The notes under the pieces were generated by a model. It did no database searches and was not told where the DNA came from. It was given only the letters and a program-made list of their open reading frames with translations. DNA of 64,000 nt. Source: an uncultured Arenicella sp. GTDB taxonomy: Bacteria; Pseudomonadota; Gammaproteobacteria; Arenicellales; Arenicellaceae. Of the stretch, positions 33,256 to 43,320 are shown in pieces. The stretch covers positions 1-64,000 of the forward strand of contig CALINO010000001.1 in assembly GCA_938045295.1 (NCBI GenBank). The letters are read 5' to 3'. The position numbers were made by a program, and so were the translations under genes. Positions within the stretch are counted from its first letter, which is position 1. Each line of letters opens with the position of its first letter.

Positions 33256-34158
33256 TTAATGCTCTTTGGTGGTTTTGAGTAGCTCAATAAAAACCTCGCT
33301 TGCTGGCGACATTGAGTGGTTTTTGGGCGTAAAAATGTGAACAGGCAGTTCTAGCTTCAGGTTTTCTATTGGAATTTTTTTTATTGTGCCTTCCAATAAT
33401 TCTGATTCAAAAAAAGCACTTGGTACAAAACCAAAGAAGTTCTCTCTGAGTATCATTTCTCGAATCAGTAAGGGGGCGTCAGTAAAAAGAAAGTTGCGCT
33501 TCTCGTTCAGTGTGTTAATTAACTGATGTTCAAAAAACTCAGGGAATAATGTGAGTTGTGCCTTGCCGAATACCCAAAAAGATTCTTCTAAATCACGGTT
33601 GCTGATGTTCTGTTTTTGGCTCAACGGGTGTTTGGTTGAGCAGACGGCCACCAGCTCATCGCTGTAAATGTGGTTGTGGTTTAAGTTTGCATTCACCGAA
33701 TATTGTAAGCTAGACAGCATCATGTCTATTTGGCGGGTGAGCAGTTGCTCTTGTAACTCGTTGAAATAGCCATGCACTACATTGATGAGAAGCTTGGGGT
33801 ATAAATCGCGCATTTGGCGAACCAGGTTGCCTACTATTCGATGAGAAACCGACGGGCTAATGCCAATGTTGAGTTGCCCTTTATTAATATCTTTCAGCGC
33901 TTCGATTTTTCGCAAACCTTCGGTGATGTCAAATTGGACGTTGCTTGCCAGCTCATGGAGTGAGTGCCCCAGCGAGGTTGGCACAATGCCTTCGGGGGTT
34001 CTATCAAGCAATTTTCCATCAAGCAAATTCTCAAGATTCGAAATCGCCATACTCAGTGCTGGCTGTGAGACCGAGCACTTGTGAGCGGCTTTAGAAATGC
34101 TCTTTTCCTCAACAACCGCACAAAAGAAACTGAGGTGGCGAAAATTAAAATTAAGCAT
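33256..34158 (-). CDS. LysR-type regulator
   Basis: A 300-residue LTTR with N-terminal HTH (KSISKAAHKCSVSQPALSMAISNLENLLDGKLLDRTP) and effector domain (GQLNIGISPSVSHRIVGNLV onward). It is divergent from the VOC-rhodanese-MFS set with about 100 bases between starts, containing the perfect palindrome ATTATTATAATAAT at 34166-34179. It is likely the regulator of that set. The effector is unknown. Confidence 0.9.
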   Translation of the reverse strand: MLNFNFRHLSFFCAVVEEKSISKAAHKCSVSQPALSMAISNLENLLDGKLLDRTPEGIVPTSLGHSLHELASNVQFDITEGLRKIEALKDINKGQLNIGISPSVSHRIVGNLVRQMRDLYPKLLINVVHGYFNELQEQLLTRQIDMMLSSLQYSVNANLNHNHIYSDELVAVCSTKHPLSQKQNISNRDLEESFWVFGKAQLTLFPEFFEHQLINTLNEKRNFLFTDAPLLIREMILRENFFGFVPSAFFESELLEGTIKKIPIENLKLELPVHIFTPKNHSMSPASEVFIELLKTTKEH

Positions 34159-34262
34159 ATCTTATATTATTATAATAATTATTGAATTTACTTATTTATC
34201 ACCGTTGCGTAAATTCATCAAGGTAAGTAAGCAAGTAATGCACAATTTATCTGAGGATAGTT

Positions 34263-35303
34263 ATGTCTAAAGACGTTGATATTAAGGGCGTTTACGAAGT
34301 TGCCATTGGTGTTCCAGACCTTATGGAGCAAGCTCGTTTTTGGATTCAGTTTGGTTATCGAATTGGTAAGCAAGGTGAGCTGTCTGCGAGCGAAGCTAAG
34401 GCTTTATACAATGTGGGTTCGGCGGTTAAGTCAGTGCAGCTTTTGCATCAAGATGCCGATCACGGATTGGTTCGTTTAATGCAGTGGGAAAAGCCGGTTA
34501 ATTCTGGCATTGGCATTACCTCTCATCTGCGTCAAGAAGGTGGCCGTTGGACCGTTGCCCTCACAGACAGCACGCTCAACATTCTTAATCATGCGGAAGA
34601 CGCAAAAGCCAAGGGCTTACCTTGGAACTCGCTTTACCCGCATTGGTTGCAAATTTACCCAATGGATAAAGGCGAACCGTTTATGGACCTACCCATTGGT
34701 GTGCGAGAGGCGTTTATTTCTCATCCATTGTGCCGAGTTGCTCCGTTTGAGCGTTATAACTATGAGAAAAAAGGCTATGGCACGGTTAACCCGGCCAGCC
34801 TATTGAAAACAAGCCAATTCACGCATTTTGGAACCATGATTCGTCGTGACGATGACAGCATTCTAGACTTTTACGAGAACACGCTAGGGCTTATGCGCCA
34901 GAAAGAGTACGTGATGGAAGGCGGTGCGGCTCACTGCGTTAAAGGCGCGGCTGAAATATTCAACCTCACTGGCGATGAAGTTTACTACGTAACTGATTTC
35001 GACGATCCTCGCTCTTCAATGGAAATTAAAAACCATCGCTCTGGCCGATTGAAGTTTATTCGAATGAAAGAAGAGTGCGATATGCCCGAAGTATGGGACA
35101 GGCAACGCCCGGGTTCTTTAGGTATGTCGTTGTTCACTTACCGAGTGCGCAGCGCAAGTGATTTTCGTGAACGTGTGATCAAAGGCGGGGCTACCGAGAT
35201 CACCGAAATAAGCAATAATGAATTTGGTAAACCCAGTTTCAGTTTTATCGCACCCGAGGGTTCTTCTTGGAACCTGATCGAAGATGCCGACGTGTTTGAC
35301 TAA
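34263..35303 (+). CDS. Two-domain VOC family protein
   Basis: A 346-residue protein with two VOC modules: residues about 10-130 (GVYEVAIGVPDLMEQARFWIQFGYRIG) and 185-340 (FTHFGTMIRRDDDSILDFYENTLGLMRQ). Extradiol dioxygenases and glyoxalases share this fold; the metal ligands are not all obvious, since the first His is in the second module only (THFGTMI). It opens the LysR-linked gene set followed by a rhodanese and an MFS transporter. A role in degrading an aromatic or lactone compound is inference. Confidence 0.75.
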   Translation: MSKDVDIKGVYEVAIGVPDLMEQARFWIQFGYRIGKQGELSASEAKALYNVGSAVKSVQLLHQDADHGLVRLMQWEKPVNSGIGITSHLRQEGGRWTVALTDSTLNILNHAEDAKAKGLPWNSLYPHWLQIYPMDKGEPFMDLPIGVREAFISHPLCRVAPFERYNYEKKGYGTVNPASLLKTSQFTHFGTMIRRDDDSILDFYENTLGLMRQKEYVMEGGAAHCVKGAAEIFNLTGDEVYYVTDFDDPRSSMEIKNHRSGRLKFIRMKEECDMPEVWDRQRPGSLGMSLFTYRVRSASDFRERVIKGGATEITEISNNEFGKPSFSFIAPEGSSWNLIEDADVFD

Positions 35304-35369
35304 GCCGCTCTTGAAAATGGTAGAGCCTACAAACACAACCATACTGACGCTTTAGAGACGGATACACAC

Positions 35370-35690
35370 ATGAGTAACAACACTAATATTACGGTCAACG
35401 AACTAAAACGCCTCATTACTGAGCAAACTCCTGTTGAGTTAATTGACGTGAGGTCGCCTCAAGAATACGCCAATGGGCATATTGAGAATACTAACAACAT
35501 TCCACTGGAAGAGGTTGCGCCTTTATTTGATGACCCTGATAACGCCAAAGCAATGATTTTTATCTGTGAGTCTGGCATTCGCAGTGCTCAAGCGGCGAAT
35601 TTTGGGCTTCTGGCCGGTTTGCCTGACGTAAAGTCGTTAGAAGGCGGCATGATACAATGGAAAACCTTAAGCTCCTCAGATGACGGTTGA
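35370..35690 (+). CDS. Rhodanese-like domain protein
   Basis: A 106-residue single rhodanese domain. PVELIDVRSPQEYANGHIENTNNIPLEEV is the conserved N-terminal part and the active-site loop is FICESGIRSAQAA, with Cys at about residue 69 as the sulfur carrier. It transfers sulfane sulfur or binds thiols. It sits between the VOC gene and the MFS transporter gene, same strand, so probably one transcript. Confidence 0.9.
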   Translation: MSNNTNITVNELKRLITEQTPVELIDVRSPQEYANGHIENTNNIPLEEVAPLFDDPDNAKAMIFICESGIRSAQAANFGLLAGLPDVKSLEGGMIQWKTLSSSDDG

Positions 35691-35759
35691 TCGTGACAAG
35701 TACCGCAATTTCACCATCAGTAGCTTTGGCGTTATTAAGAGCTAAAGAAATATAACGCC

Positions 35760-37079
35760 ATGACAAAAGACCATATTGCCGCCCCAGCTAACTCTAAGAA
35801 CAATGCTTATAGCTGGTATATGGTCTTTTTGCTGACCCTGATTTATGTTTTTTCTTTCATCGACCGTTTTATTCTGGGGCTGCTCATTGAGCCGATAAAA
35901 GCGGAGTTAAATTTATCTGACCTTCAAGTAGGTATTTTACTAGGCCCGTCATTCGCTCTTTTTTATGCGCTAATGGGCTTACCACTTGGCTGGTTGGCCG
36001 ATAAAAAACGTCGAACCTTCATTATCGGGTTAGGCCTTGCGCTCTGGTCACTGGCTACTGCCGCATCAGGGCTTGCTCGTAACTTTTTGCATTTGTTTCT
36101 CGCACGTATGTCTGTGGGGGTTGGCGAAGCAACCTTAAGCCCCTGTGCCATGTCGTTGATTGCTGACAGTTTTCCTAAGGAAAAACGCGGTAAGCCGATC
36201 GCGTTTTACTCAATGGCAATTTCATTGGGCGCAGGCATTGCTTACATTGCCGGTGCGGCCGTTATTAGTTGGGCAAACACGTCGCCATCGGTAAGTTTAT
36301 TCGGTTTCGCTGACCTAAGTGCATGGCGTTTAAGCCTTTTGATTGTTGGCTTACCCGGCTTGTTACTGGTGCCATTAGTGTTGCTTTTGCGCGAGCCAAA
36401 ACGAACGCAAGATACGTTGACGAACAGCGAAGACAACTACAAAGCGGTATTTGCACACATTGCTAAGCATTGGCCCACGTTTTTAGGCTTTGTCTCGGTA
36501 TTTGGTTACATCATTCTTATCGGCTACAGCACTACTTGGGGGGCGGCCACGTTTTCAAGAACATGGGGCTGGTCGCCAATTCAATTTGGGCAAGCTCTGG
36601 GGACGTTGTTTATTGTGTTTGGCCCCTTATCAATTAATTTGGGCGGTTGGCTGTCTGATAAGTTATATCAACGAGGCAACCATACAGCGCCTATGTTGGT
36701 TGGCTTGATCGGCATACCTATTACAACGCTCGGCGCCATTGCTTGGCCGCTAATGCCCAGCGCAACACTAGCGCTGCTGCCTTTGAGTTTGTTAGTCATC
36801 GGAACAGCCTTGTCTTCGGCAACCGGTGTTACCGCGTTACTCAATATCATTCCGTCTAATATTCGCGGGCGAACCATTGCTGTTTATTACATGGCAACCA
36901 GCTTATTTGGCATCGGCGTTGGGCCTGTGGCCATTGGCTTGCTTAACGACAGCGTCTTTGGCCCAGAGAATTTGCGCATTTCAATGGCTCTATTGCCCGT
37001 AATCTTTGGGCTACCACTGATGTTTTTTATGCCAAAAACCTTAAAAAGTTACCAGCGTTTGTACGATCGGTTAAATTAG
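35760..37079 (+). CDS. MFS transporter, spinster-like
   Basis: A 439-residue 12-helix transporter. It starts YVFSFIDRFILGLLIEPIKAELNLSDLQVGIL, and the GLPLGWLADKKRR loop and SVGVGEATLSPCAMSLIADSFPKEKRGK signature are typical of the spinster-type/hexuronate-like MFS group found with catabolic genes. Substrate is probably an organic acid or aromatic acid, judged only from family and neighbours. It ends the LysR-linked set. Confidence 0.87.
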   Translation: MTKDHIAAPANSKNNAYSWYMVFLLTLIYVFSFIDRFILGLLIEPIKAELNLSDLQVGILLGPSFALFYALMGLPLGWLADKKRRTFIIGLGLALWSLATAASGLARNFLHLFLARMSVGVGEATLSPCAMSLIADSFPKEKRGKPIAFYSMAISLGAGIAYIAGAAVISWANTSPSVSLFGFADLSAWRLSLLIVGLPGLLLVPLVLLLREPKRTQDTLTNSEDNYKAVFAHIAKHWPTFLGFVSVFGYIILIGYSTTWGAATFSRTWGWSPIQFGQALGTLFIVFGPLSINLGGWLSDKLYQRGNHTAPMLVGLIGIPITTLGAIAWPLMPSATLALLPLSLLVIGTALSSATGVTALLNIIPSNIRGRTIAVYYMATSLFGIGVGPVAIGLLNDSVFGPENLRISMALLPVIFGLPLMFFMPKTLKSYQRLYDRLN

Positions 37080-37232
37080 TCTGCTCGCTCGAGCCGAACT
37101 TACTACTGGAAAGTAGAAACTCCACACTGACACTTTTCATTTGTCTTATCAAAAATGTCGTTGACATCCAGTTTTATTGAAATATACTTGACGTATCAAC
37201 TATTATTCAATAATTACTCAAGGAGTGTCGTT

Positions 37233-37655
37233 GTGAATTCCAATAAACAAGTTTCGTTGATATTAGATTACGGCTATACAAATATATTGTTAAACAAAAA
37301 AATGGATTCAAGCCTGACTCCGCACGGTATCAGCTTTACCGAGTTTACGATTATGCATAAGCTGCATACATCGAAAGGGGATGCGCTCAGCCGTATCGCT
37401 TTAGCTGAGTCTATTGGCCTTACCGCGTCTGGGGTTACTCGGTTATTGGCTCCAATGATGAAAAACAATATTGTGCAGAAAACAGCCAACCTTAGAGACG
37501 CACGTCAAAGTATGGTGGCGCTTACCGATATTGGTCAAAAATTGTATATGGATGCGTTGGTTTCTATTGAGTACAGTTGTGATTCAGCCTTTTCATTATT
37601 AGAAGAATCTGAAGTTGACCAACTACTGGCTCTTCTTAATAAAATTAAGTGCTGA
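37233..37655 (+). CDS. MarR-type regulator
   Basis: A 140-residue winged-helix regulator: SFTEFTIMHKLHTSKGDALSRIALAESIGLTASGVTRLLAPMMKNNIVQKTANLRDARQSMVALTDIGQKL shows the helix-turn-helix and wing. I use the GTG at 37233, which has a perfect AAGGAG site seven bases upstream; the tracker start at 37155 adds 26 residues with no ribosome site. It lies 150 bases after the MFS stop on the same strand. Target unknown. Confidence 0.85.
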   Translation: MNSNKQVSLILDYGYTNILLNKKMDSSLTPHGISFTEFTIMHKLHTSKGDALSRIALAESIGLTASGVTRLLAPMMKNNIVQKTANLRDARQSMVALTDIGQKLYMDALVSIEYSCDSAFSLLEESEVDQLLALLNKIKC

Positions 37656-37683
37656 ACTGATAAGGCTAATCCGCGGGTATTAA

Positions 37684-38004
37684 ATGGAAGAGAATTTATT
37701 ATTTATTTGCAGCCGAAACCAGTGGCGAAGCCCTACGGCTGAAAAGGTGTATAGTCAGAAGGGTTTTAGTGTTCGCTCTGCGGGTACTAGCCCAAATGCA
37801 AAAAGAACGGTATCGGTAAACGATATCAGATGGTCTAGCCATATTTTTGTAATGGAAAAGAAGCATAAACAGTGGCTTATGGCTAAGTTCACCAAATTAC
37901 TTAAATATAAAAAGATAATTGTTCTTGATATTCCTGATGAATATCAATTTATGGATGAAGAGTTAGTCAGTATTCTTAATGATTCTATTGAACACCATTT
38001 GTAA
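37684..38004 (+). CDS. Low-molecular-weight phosphotyrosine-phosphatase-like protein
   Basis: A 106-residue protein beginning ENLLFICSRNQWRSPTAEKVY, where CSRNQWRS replaces the usual CxGNxCRS phosphate loop, and ending with IFVMEKKHKQ and VLDIPDEYQFMDEEL, conserved in this short LMW-PTP-like subfamily. The loop keeps the catalytic Cys and Arg (C-X5-R). The subfamily is common in horizontally transferred regions; its substrate is not established. It starts 28 bases after the MarR gene. Confidence 0.82.
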   Translation: MEENLLFICSRNQWRSPTAEKVYSQKGFSVRSAGTSPNAKRTVSVNDIRWSSHIFVMEKKHKQWLMAKFTKLLKYKKIIVLDIPDEYQFMDEELVSILNDSIEHHL

Positions 38005-38033
38005 AAAATACTGAGCAAGCTTTAAACCGAAAA

Positions 38034-38060
38034 TGCCAGTGTCAGTGTCAGTGTCAGTGC
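38034..38060. repeat. TGTCAG microsatellite
   Basis: CAGTGTCAGTGTCAGTGTCAG is a hexamer repeated about four times between the phosphatase-like gene and the next gene. It is upstream of the preferred start at 38120. Confidence 0.7.
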
Positions 38061-38119
38061 AGGTTGGCGAGGCATTAGTCTTTATTTTAATTACCTTTAA
38101 TCACTGGAGAGGCAAACGC

Positions 38120-38494
38120 ATGAATAAAATTATGGCAGGGCTATTATTATTGGCCGGTATTATTCACTTGTTGCCGCTGCCGGGCGTGCTTGGGGCGGAG
38201 CGCTTAACGGCGTTGTATGGTCTTTCGTTTAACGAGCCCAATTTGGAAATCTTGATGCGCCACCGCGCGGTTTTGTTCGGGCTACTTGGCGTGCTATTAG
38301 TCTACGCCGCCTTTACTCCATCAATTCAGCCACTGGCAATTATTGCTGGCTGTGTTAGCGCGGTGTCTTTCATTGCCATAGCGTGGTCAGTAGAAGGCTA
38401 CAATGCGTCCATTCAAAAAGTGGTGTTGGCCGATATTGTGGCAATCATTGCGCTGGTGATTGCCGGTGCAATTCACGTGTTTAGTAAAAACTAG
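38120..38494 (+). CDS. Small membrane protein, unknown
   Basis: A 124-residue protein with four hydrophobic segments (IMAGLLLLAGIIHLLPLPGVLG, HRAVLFGLLGVLLVYAAF, LAIIAGCVSAVSFIAIAW, VVLADIVAIIALVIAGAIH). It starts at ATG 38120 with GGAGAGG nearby, rather than the tracker start 38033, which begins in the microsatellite. No family is recognised with confidence; phosphopantetheine or DUF4345-type proteins look similar in helix pattern only. Confidence 0.7.
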   Translation: MNKIMAGLLLLAGIIHLLPLPGVLGAERLTALYGLSFNEPNLEILMRHRAVLFGLLGVLLVYAAFTPSIQPLAIIAGCVSAVSFIAIAWSVEGYNASIQKVVLADIVAIIALVIAGAIHVFSKN

Positions 38495-38570
38495 CCAGAT
38501 CAGCCGTTAATAGCAATGCAACGCTTTTAAAGCGGCGAGGCTTATTGCTCACCGCTTAAGTGTTTACAGC

Positions 38571-39917
38571 TTAAACTTGGTTAGCCCATAAGTCGTGTTC
38601 GTCGCTGGCGTGTACTTTTACGCTAACAATGTCACCGACTTTGTGTTGGGTTTCTTCGTTTAAGTACACTAAGCCGTCAATTTCAGGGGCGTCGGCCTTG
38701 CTGCGGCCTACGGCGCCTTCGTCGTCCACTTCATCAATAATCACATCAATGGTTTTGCCCACTTTGTGAGCTAGTTTGGCGGTGCTGATTTCAGCCTGCA
38801 ATGCCATAAATTCAGCCAAACGCTCTTGCTTAACTTCTTCTGGCACGTGGCCTTCCAGTGCATTGGCGGGGGCACCTTCTACTGGTGAATACGTAAATGC
38901 GCCGACACGGTCGAGCTGTGCTTGGTCAATAAAGTCTAACAGCTGTTTAAAATCATCGTCGGTTTCACCGGGGAAGCCCACAATAAAGGTGCTGCGTACG
39001 GTCAGGTCAGAACAAGTTTCACGCCATTTTTTGATGCGGTTTAGTGTGTTATCAATCGCGCCCGGGCGTTTCATGGCTTTTAGCACTTTGGGCGAACCGT
39101 GTTGAAACGGAATGTCTAAGTACGGCAGTATTTTACCTTCGGCCATGTAGGGAATAACGTCGTCCACATGAGGGTAGGGGTAAACATAATGCAAGCGAAC
39201 CCAAGGCGGTGTGTCGTTGCCAGAGTTGGCGCCAATGTTCGATAGGGCGTTACACAAATCCAACATTTTGGTTTTAACCGGTTGCCCGTTGTGAAACGTG
39301 GTGCGGTATTTGGTGTCTACGCCGTAGGCGCTGGTGTCTTGTGAGATAACCAGCAATTCTTTTACCCCTGACTTTACCAAGCCCTCGGCCTCGGCCACCA
39401 CTTCATTTGCTGGGCGGCTGACTAAATCGCCGCGCATTGACGGAATGATGCAGAAACTGCAACGGTGGTTACAGCCTTCAGAGATCTTTAAGTAAGCGTA
39501 GTGGCGTGGTGTCAACTTAATGCCTTGCGGTGGCACCAAATCAATATGTGGGTTGTATTCTTTTTCAAACGGTAAGTGCTCTTTAACCGCGCCTAAAACT
39601 TGTTCGTAAGCATGCGGGCCCGACACATCAAGCACGCTTGGGTGAATGTCGGTAATGTCGGACTCTTTAGCGCCCATGCAGCCAGTAACAATCACTTTGC
39701 CGTTATTGTTTAGCGCTTCGCCAATGGTATCTAATGATTCCTTTTTGGCTGCGTCAATAAACCCGCACGTGTTCACCACTACCATGTCGGCGTCTTCGTA
39801 GGTGGGCACAATGTCGTAGCCATTGGTTTTAAGCTCGGTCAGAATAAGCTCTGAGTCAACGAGTGCTTTCGGGCAGCCAAGGCTGATAAATCCAATTTTT
39901 GGGGCGCTGGTGGTCAT
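38571..39917 (-). CDS. rimO: Ribosomal protein S12 methylthiotransferase
   Basis: A 448-residue radical-SAM enzyme that adds a methylthio group to Asp in ribosomal protein S12. The N-terminal UPF0004 domain has [18 protein letters not shown] and the cysteines of NTCGFI and VTGCMGA. The radical-SAM cluster motif is [17 protein letters not shown]. The C-terminal TRAM domain starts near residue 375. Length and motifs are standard for RimO; MiaB would have a different N-terminal pattern. Confidence 0.96.
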   Translation of the reverse strand: MTTSAPKIGFISLGCPKALVDSELILTELKTNGYDIVPTYEDADMVVVNTCGFIDAAKKESLDTIGEALNNNGKVIVTGCMGAKESDITDIHPSVLDVSGPHAYEQVLGAVKEHLPFEKEYNPHIDLVPPQGIKLTPRHYAYLKISEGCNHRCSFCIIPSMRGDLVSRPANEVVAEAEGLVKSGVKELLVISQDTSAYGVDTKYRTTFHNGQPVKTKMLDLCNALSNIGANSGNDTPPWVRLHYVYPYPHVDDVIPYMAEGKILPYLDIPFQHGSPKVLKAMKRPGAIDNTLNRIKKWRETCSDLTVRSTFIVGFPGETDDDFKQLLDFIDQAQLDRVGAFTYSPVEGAPANALEGHVPEEVKQERLAEFMALQAEISTAKLAHKVGKTIDVIIDEVDDEGAVGRSKADAPEIDGLVYLNEETQHKVGDIVSVKVHASDEHDLWANQV

Positions 39918-40211
39918 GATTTACCGCAGGGTTATCTTTTCTGCGCGGATTATAGGCTAAAACGGCTGCCAGCATAAAAGCCTGAGGCCATTCTTTTTAA
40001 TCTTTTATTTTTGCGCCTTTCTTTATGCCTTTTTTTGCGCCTTTCTTTGCGTCTATTGATGCGCAGTAAAAGAACGAGCATTTTTTGTCATTATGTCCAT
40101 TAGTGATCAAATAGAATGTAAACTATCAGCAGCAGTTTTACTTGGTTTGTTTAGGCAAAGGTAAGTTGATGCTAACAACCAAGTTAAGTTATTAATGAGA
40201 GAGTCTCAGAC

Positions 40212-41582
40212 ATGCAAAAAATTGAAGCCACAGTACAACGTTTAAGAGCGAATTTTGGCCAAGGCTTAACACGGTCGTTGGCTTGGCGTAAAACTCAGTT
40301 GAATGCGTTGCTTGATATGCTCAAGACCGAAGAGGCCGCATTATTGGCGGCTTTGAAGCGCGATTTGGGTAAAGGGGAGTACGAAGCATGGTCAAGCGAA
40401 ATTGGCTTTGTGATAAGTGAAATTCATCTTGTGCTGAAAAAAATAGATAAGTGGGCGTCGGCACGTTCCGTAGCCACGCCCATGGTTGCCCAGCCAGGTA
40501 AAAGTTACGTGCTGCCCGAGCCGTTAGGAACGGTACTGATTATTGGGGCGTGGAATTACCCGCTTCACTTAACCGTAGGCCCGTTGGTTGCGGCCATGGC
40601 GGCTGGAAATTGCGCGGTGTTGAAACCATCAGAATTGGCACCCGCCACGTCGGCATTGTTGGCCAAACTGGTGCCCAAGTACCTTGATGTTAATGCGTTT
40701 TCAGTGGTTGAAGGTGCGGTGCCTGAAACCACGGAGTTATTACAGCAAAAGTTTGACCATATTTTTTATACTGGTGGTGAAGCTGTGGCGAAAATTGTTA
40801 TGCGAGCTGCGTCGGAACATCTCACGCCAGTGACGTTGGAACTTGGCGGCAAAAGCCCCTGTATTGTTGATGCTTCGGCAAACCTGTCTGTTGCGGCAGC
40901 ACGAATAGCGTGGAGCAAATGGATGAATGCGGGGCAAACCTGCGTTGCGCCAGACTATATTTTAGTAGAAGAGTCGGTTCGCGATGATTTAATGGCGGCG
41001 TTGCGCAATAAGCTCACCGAGTTTTATGGCGCTAATCCAAAGCACAGCGATGATTACGGTCGCATTGTGAATGCACGGCACTTTGACCGTCTAACCTCTT
41101 ATCTTGAGGGGCAACAGATTGTTTATGGCGGTGAAATTGATGCGGAGCAGCGTTACCTAAGCCCAACTTTGGTGCTCGACCCAGATTTAGAGTCACCGCT
41201 GATGAAGAATGAAATTTTTGGCCCCATTTTGCCGATTATTACTGTAAGCAATAAGCTGGAAGCCATTGATATTATTGGCGCACAACCCAAACCCTTGGCC
41301 ATGTATTTGTACACCCAAGATCGTCCATTTGAGAAAACCGTGCTGGCGTCTACCAGTGCTGGCAGCGTGGGCATTAATGATGGCATGATGTTCATGGCTA
41401 ACCCAAAACTACCGTTTGGTGGCGTAGGCAACAGTGGTATAGGGCGGTATCACGGGCAATTTGGGTTTGACACGTTCAGTCACCTTAAAGCCGTGCTGAA
41501 GCGCACCACCTTGTTGGAGCACCGCTTGCGCTACCCGCCATTTTCTCGCCGAAAGTTATCAATAATTAAGAAGTTTCTTTAG
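40212..41582 (+). CDS. Aldehyde dehydrogenase, family 3 type
   Basis: A 456-residue NAD(P)-dependent aldehyde dehydrogenase. The cofactor region PLGTVLIIGAWNYPLHLTVGPLVAAMAAGN, the glutamate loop VTLELGGKSPCIVD near 215 and the catalytic Cys in NAGQTCVAPDYIL near 245 are intact, and the C-terminus NSGIGRYHGQFGFDTFSHLKAVL is typical. Family 3 members oxidise fatty, coniferyl or benzaldehydes. It stands alone; no partner is evident. Confidence 0.92.
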   Translation: MQKIEATVQRLRANFGQGLTRSLAWRKTQLNALLDMLKTEEAALLAALKRDLGKGEYEAWSSEIGFVISEIHLVLKKIDKWASARSVATPMVAQPGKSYVLPEPLGTVLIIGAWNYPLHLTVGPLVAAMAAGNCAVLKPSELAPATSALLAKLVPKYLDVNAFSVVEGAVPETTELLQQKFDHIFYTGGEAVAKIVMRAASEHLTPVTLELGGKSPCIVDASANLSVAAARIAWSKWMNAGQTCVAPDYILVEESVRDDLMAALRNKLTEFYGANPKHSDDYGRIVNARHFDRLTSYLEGQQIVYGGEIDAEQRYLSPTLVLDPDLESPLMKNEIFGPILPIITVSNKLEAIDIIGAQPKPLAMYLYTQDRPFEKTVLASTSAGSVGINDGMMFMANPKLPFGGVGNSGIGRYHGQFGFDTFSHLKAVLKRTTLLEHRLRYPPFSRRKLSIIKKFL

Positions 41583-41630
41583 GCATCACCGTCTTTGTCT
41601 GGCTGGCGTTGAATATTGAGATAAAGAAGT

Positions 41631-41681
41631 AAAAAAAGAGGCCATAATACCCAACGTATAGCACGCTGAATATTATGGCCT
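41631..41681 (-). terminator. Terminator of aceA
   Basis: On the minus strand an 11-bp perfect stem AGGCCATAATA/TATTATGGCCT with a 21-base loop is followed by CTCTTTTTTT. It lies about 45 bases after the isocitrate lyase stop. Confidence 0.85.
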
Positions 41682-41724
41682 AATTAGTTTTATTTACTGT
41701 GCTGTTGCTTTCAGCAAGGCGGGT

Positions 41725-43320
41725 TTAACCAAACTGGTTCATAGTGTTGTCTTCACCAGCCGCTTTCAGTGCCGCGTCGCCAGAGAAATACTCTTTGTGA
41801 TCGTCACCGATGTTGGAACCAGCCATGTCTTGGTGTTTAACACACGCCAGACCTTGGCGAATTTCTTTACGCTGCACACCTGCAACGTACGCCAGCATGC
41901 CTTGTTCACCGAAGTAGCCCTTGGCTAAGTTATCGGTTGAAAGTGCGGCTGTATGGTAAGTCGGCAGGGTGATTAAGTGGTGGAAAATACCCGCTTCACG
42001 TGAGCCGTCACGTTGAAAATTTTGAATCATGGTGTCGGCACGGTCAGCCAGTTCACTGCTGTCGTATTTTTCATCCATGAGCTCATCGCGGTTATATGCG
42101 CTCACGTCTTCATTAGACTCAACCATGGCATCGTAAGCTTGCTGGCGGAAAGACAAGGTCCAGTTGAACGAGGGCGAGTTGTTGTATACCAATTTTGCGT
42201 TTGGCACCACTTCGCGAATTCGGCTCATCATGCCACCTATTTGCCCAACGTGTGGTTTTTCGGTTTCAATCCAAATTAGATCAGCGCCGTTTTGCAAGCT
42301 GGTGATGGAGTCAAGCACGCAGCGGTCTTCGCCGGTATTGGGTTTGAACTGGAACAAGCCGCTGGGTAGCCGTTTTGGGCGCACCAGCTGACCGTCGCGA
42401 TGCATGACTACGTCGCCGTTCTGCATTTGCCCAGGCGTAAGCTGCTCGCAATCGATGAATGAATTGTATTGATCGCCCAAGTCACCGGGTTCATTGGTAA
42501 CGGCAATTTGTTTGGTTAGGCCAGCGCCGAGTGAGTCGGTGCGAGCAACAATAACCCCGTCATCAACGCCCAGTTCCATAAAGGCATAACGCACGGCGCG
42601 AATCTTGGCTAAGAAATCAGAGTGTGGAACCGTTACTTTGCCGTCTTGGTGGCCACATTGCTTTTCATCTGACACTTGGTTTTCAATTTGAATGGCGCAG
42701 GCGCCAGCCTCAATCATTTGTTTGGCCAGTAAATAGGTGGCTTCTTCATTACCAAAACCGGCATCAATGTCGGCAATAATCGGCACCACGTGGGTTTCAA
42801 AATTATCTATTTTTGCTTGTACTTGTTTCGCTTGCTCAGGCTTGCCAGCGGCGTTGGCAGCATCTAACTCTTTGAACAAGTGCCTTAGTTCACGTGCATC
42901 GGCTTGGCGTAAAAAGGTATAAAGCTCTTCAATTAATGCCGGAACCGATGTTTTTTCATGCATTGATTGGTCTGGCAGCGGGCCAAACTCTGAACGTAAT
43001 GCGGCAATCATCCAGCCAGACAGGTATAAGTAACGCTTGTTAGTTGTGCCGTGGTGCTTTTTCACCGCAATGAGCTTTTGCTGGCCAATAAAACCGTGCC
43101 AGCAGCCTAATGATTGAGTGTAACTGGCAGAGTCAGCATCGTAGTCGGCCATGTCTTGGCGCATGATATTGGCGGTGTATTTGGCAATTTCCAAACCGGT
43201 TTGAAACCGGTTTTGCAATTTCATACGGGCAACGTAATCAGGGTTGATTCCTGCAAAGGCGGTTGCGTCTGTGCCAACCAGCTTGTTGGCGGCGTCAATA
43301 GCGTCTTGATAGGTAGACAT
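41725..43320 (-). CDS. aceA: Isocitrate lyase
   Basis: A 531-residue enzyme that cleaves isocitrate to glyoxylate and succinate in the glyoxylate shunt. The active-site loop is seen as QIENQVSDEKQCGHQDGK near residue 215, with the catalytic Cys in QCGH. VPIIADIDAGFGNEEATYLLAKQMIEAGA is the Mg-binding beta strand region. It is about 100 residues longer than E. coli AceA, matching the long marine-gammaproteobacterial form (Pseudomonas-like). It is divergent from malate synthase G. A GGAGAACC-type ribosome site (CAGGAGAACCGC) precedes the ATG. Confidence 0.96.
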   Translation of the reverse strand: MSTYQDAIDAANKLVGTDATAFAGINPDYVARMKLQNRFQTGLEIAKYTANIMRQDMADYDADSASYTQSLGCWHGFIGQQKLIAVKKHHGTTNKRYLYLSGWMIAALRSEFGPLPDQSMHEKTSVPALIEELYTFLRQADARELRHLFKELDAANAAGKPEQAKQVQAKIDNFETHVVPIIADIDAGFGNEEATYLLAKQMIEAGACAIQIENQVSDEKQCGHQDGKVTVPHSDFLAKIRAVRYAFMELGVDDGVIVARTDSLGAGLTKQIAVTNEPGDLGDQYNSFIDCEQLTPGQMQNGDVVMHRDGQLVRPKRLPSGLFQFKPNTGEDRCVLDSITSLQNGADLIWIETEKPHVGQIGGMMSRIREVVPNAKLVYNNSPSFNWTLSFRQQAYDAMVESNEDVSAYNRDELMDEKYDSSELADRADTMIQNFQRDGSREAGIFHHLITLPTYHTAALSTDNLAKGYFGEQGMLAYVAGVQRKEIRQGLACVKHQDMAGSNIGDDHKEYFSGDAALKAAGEDNTMNQFG

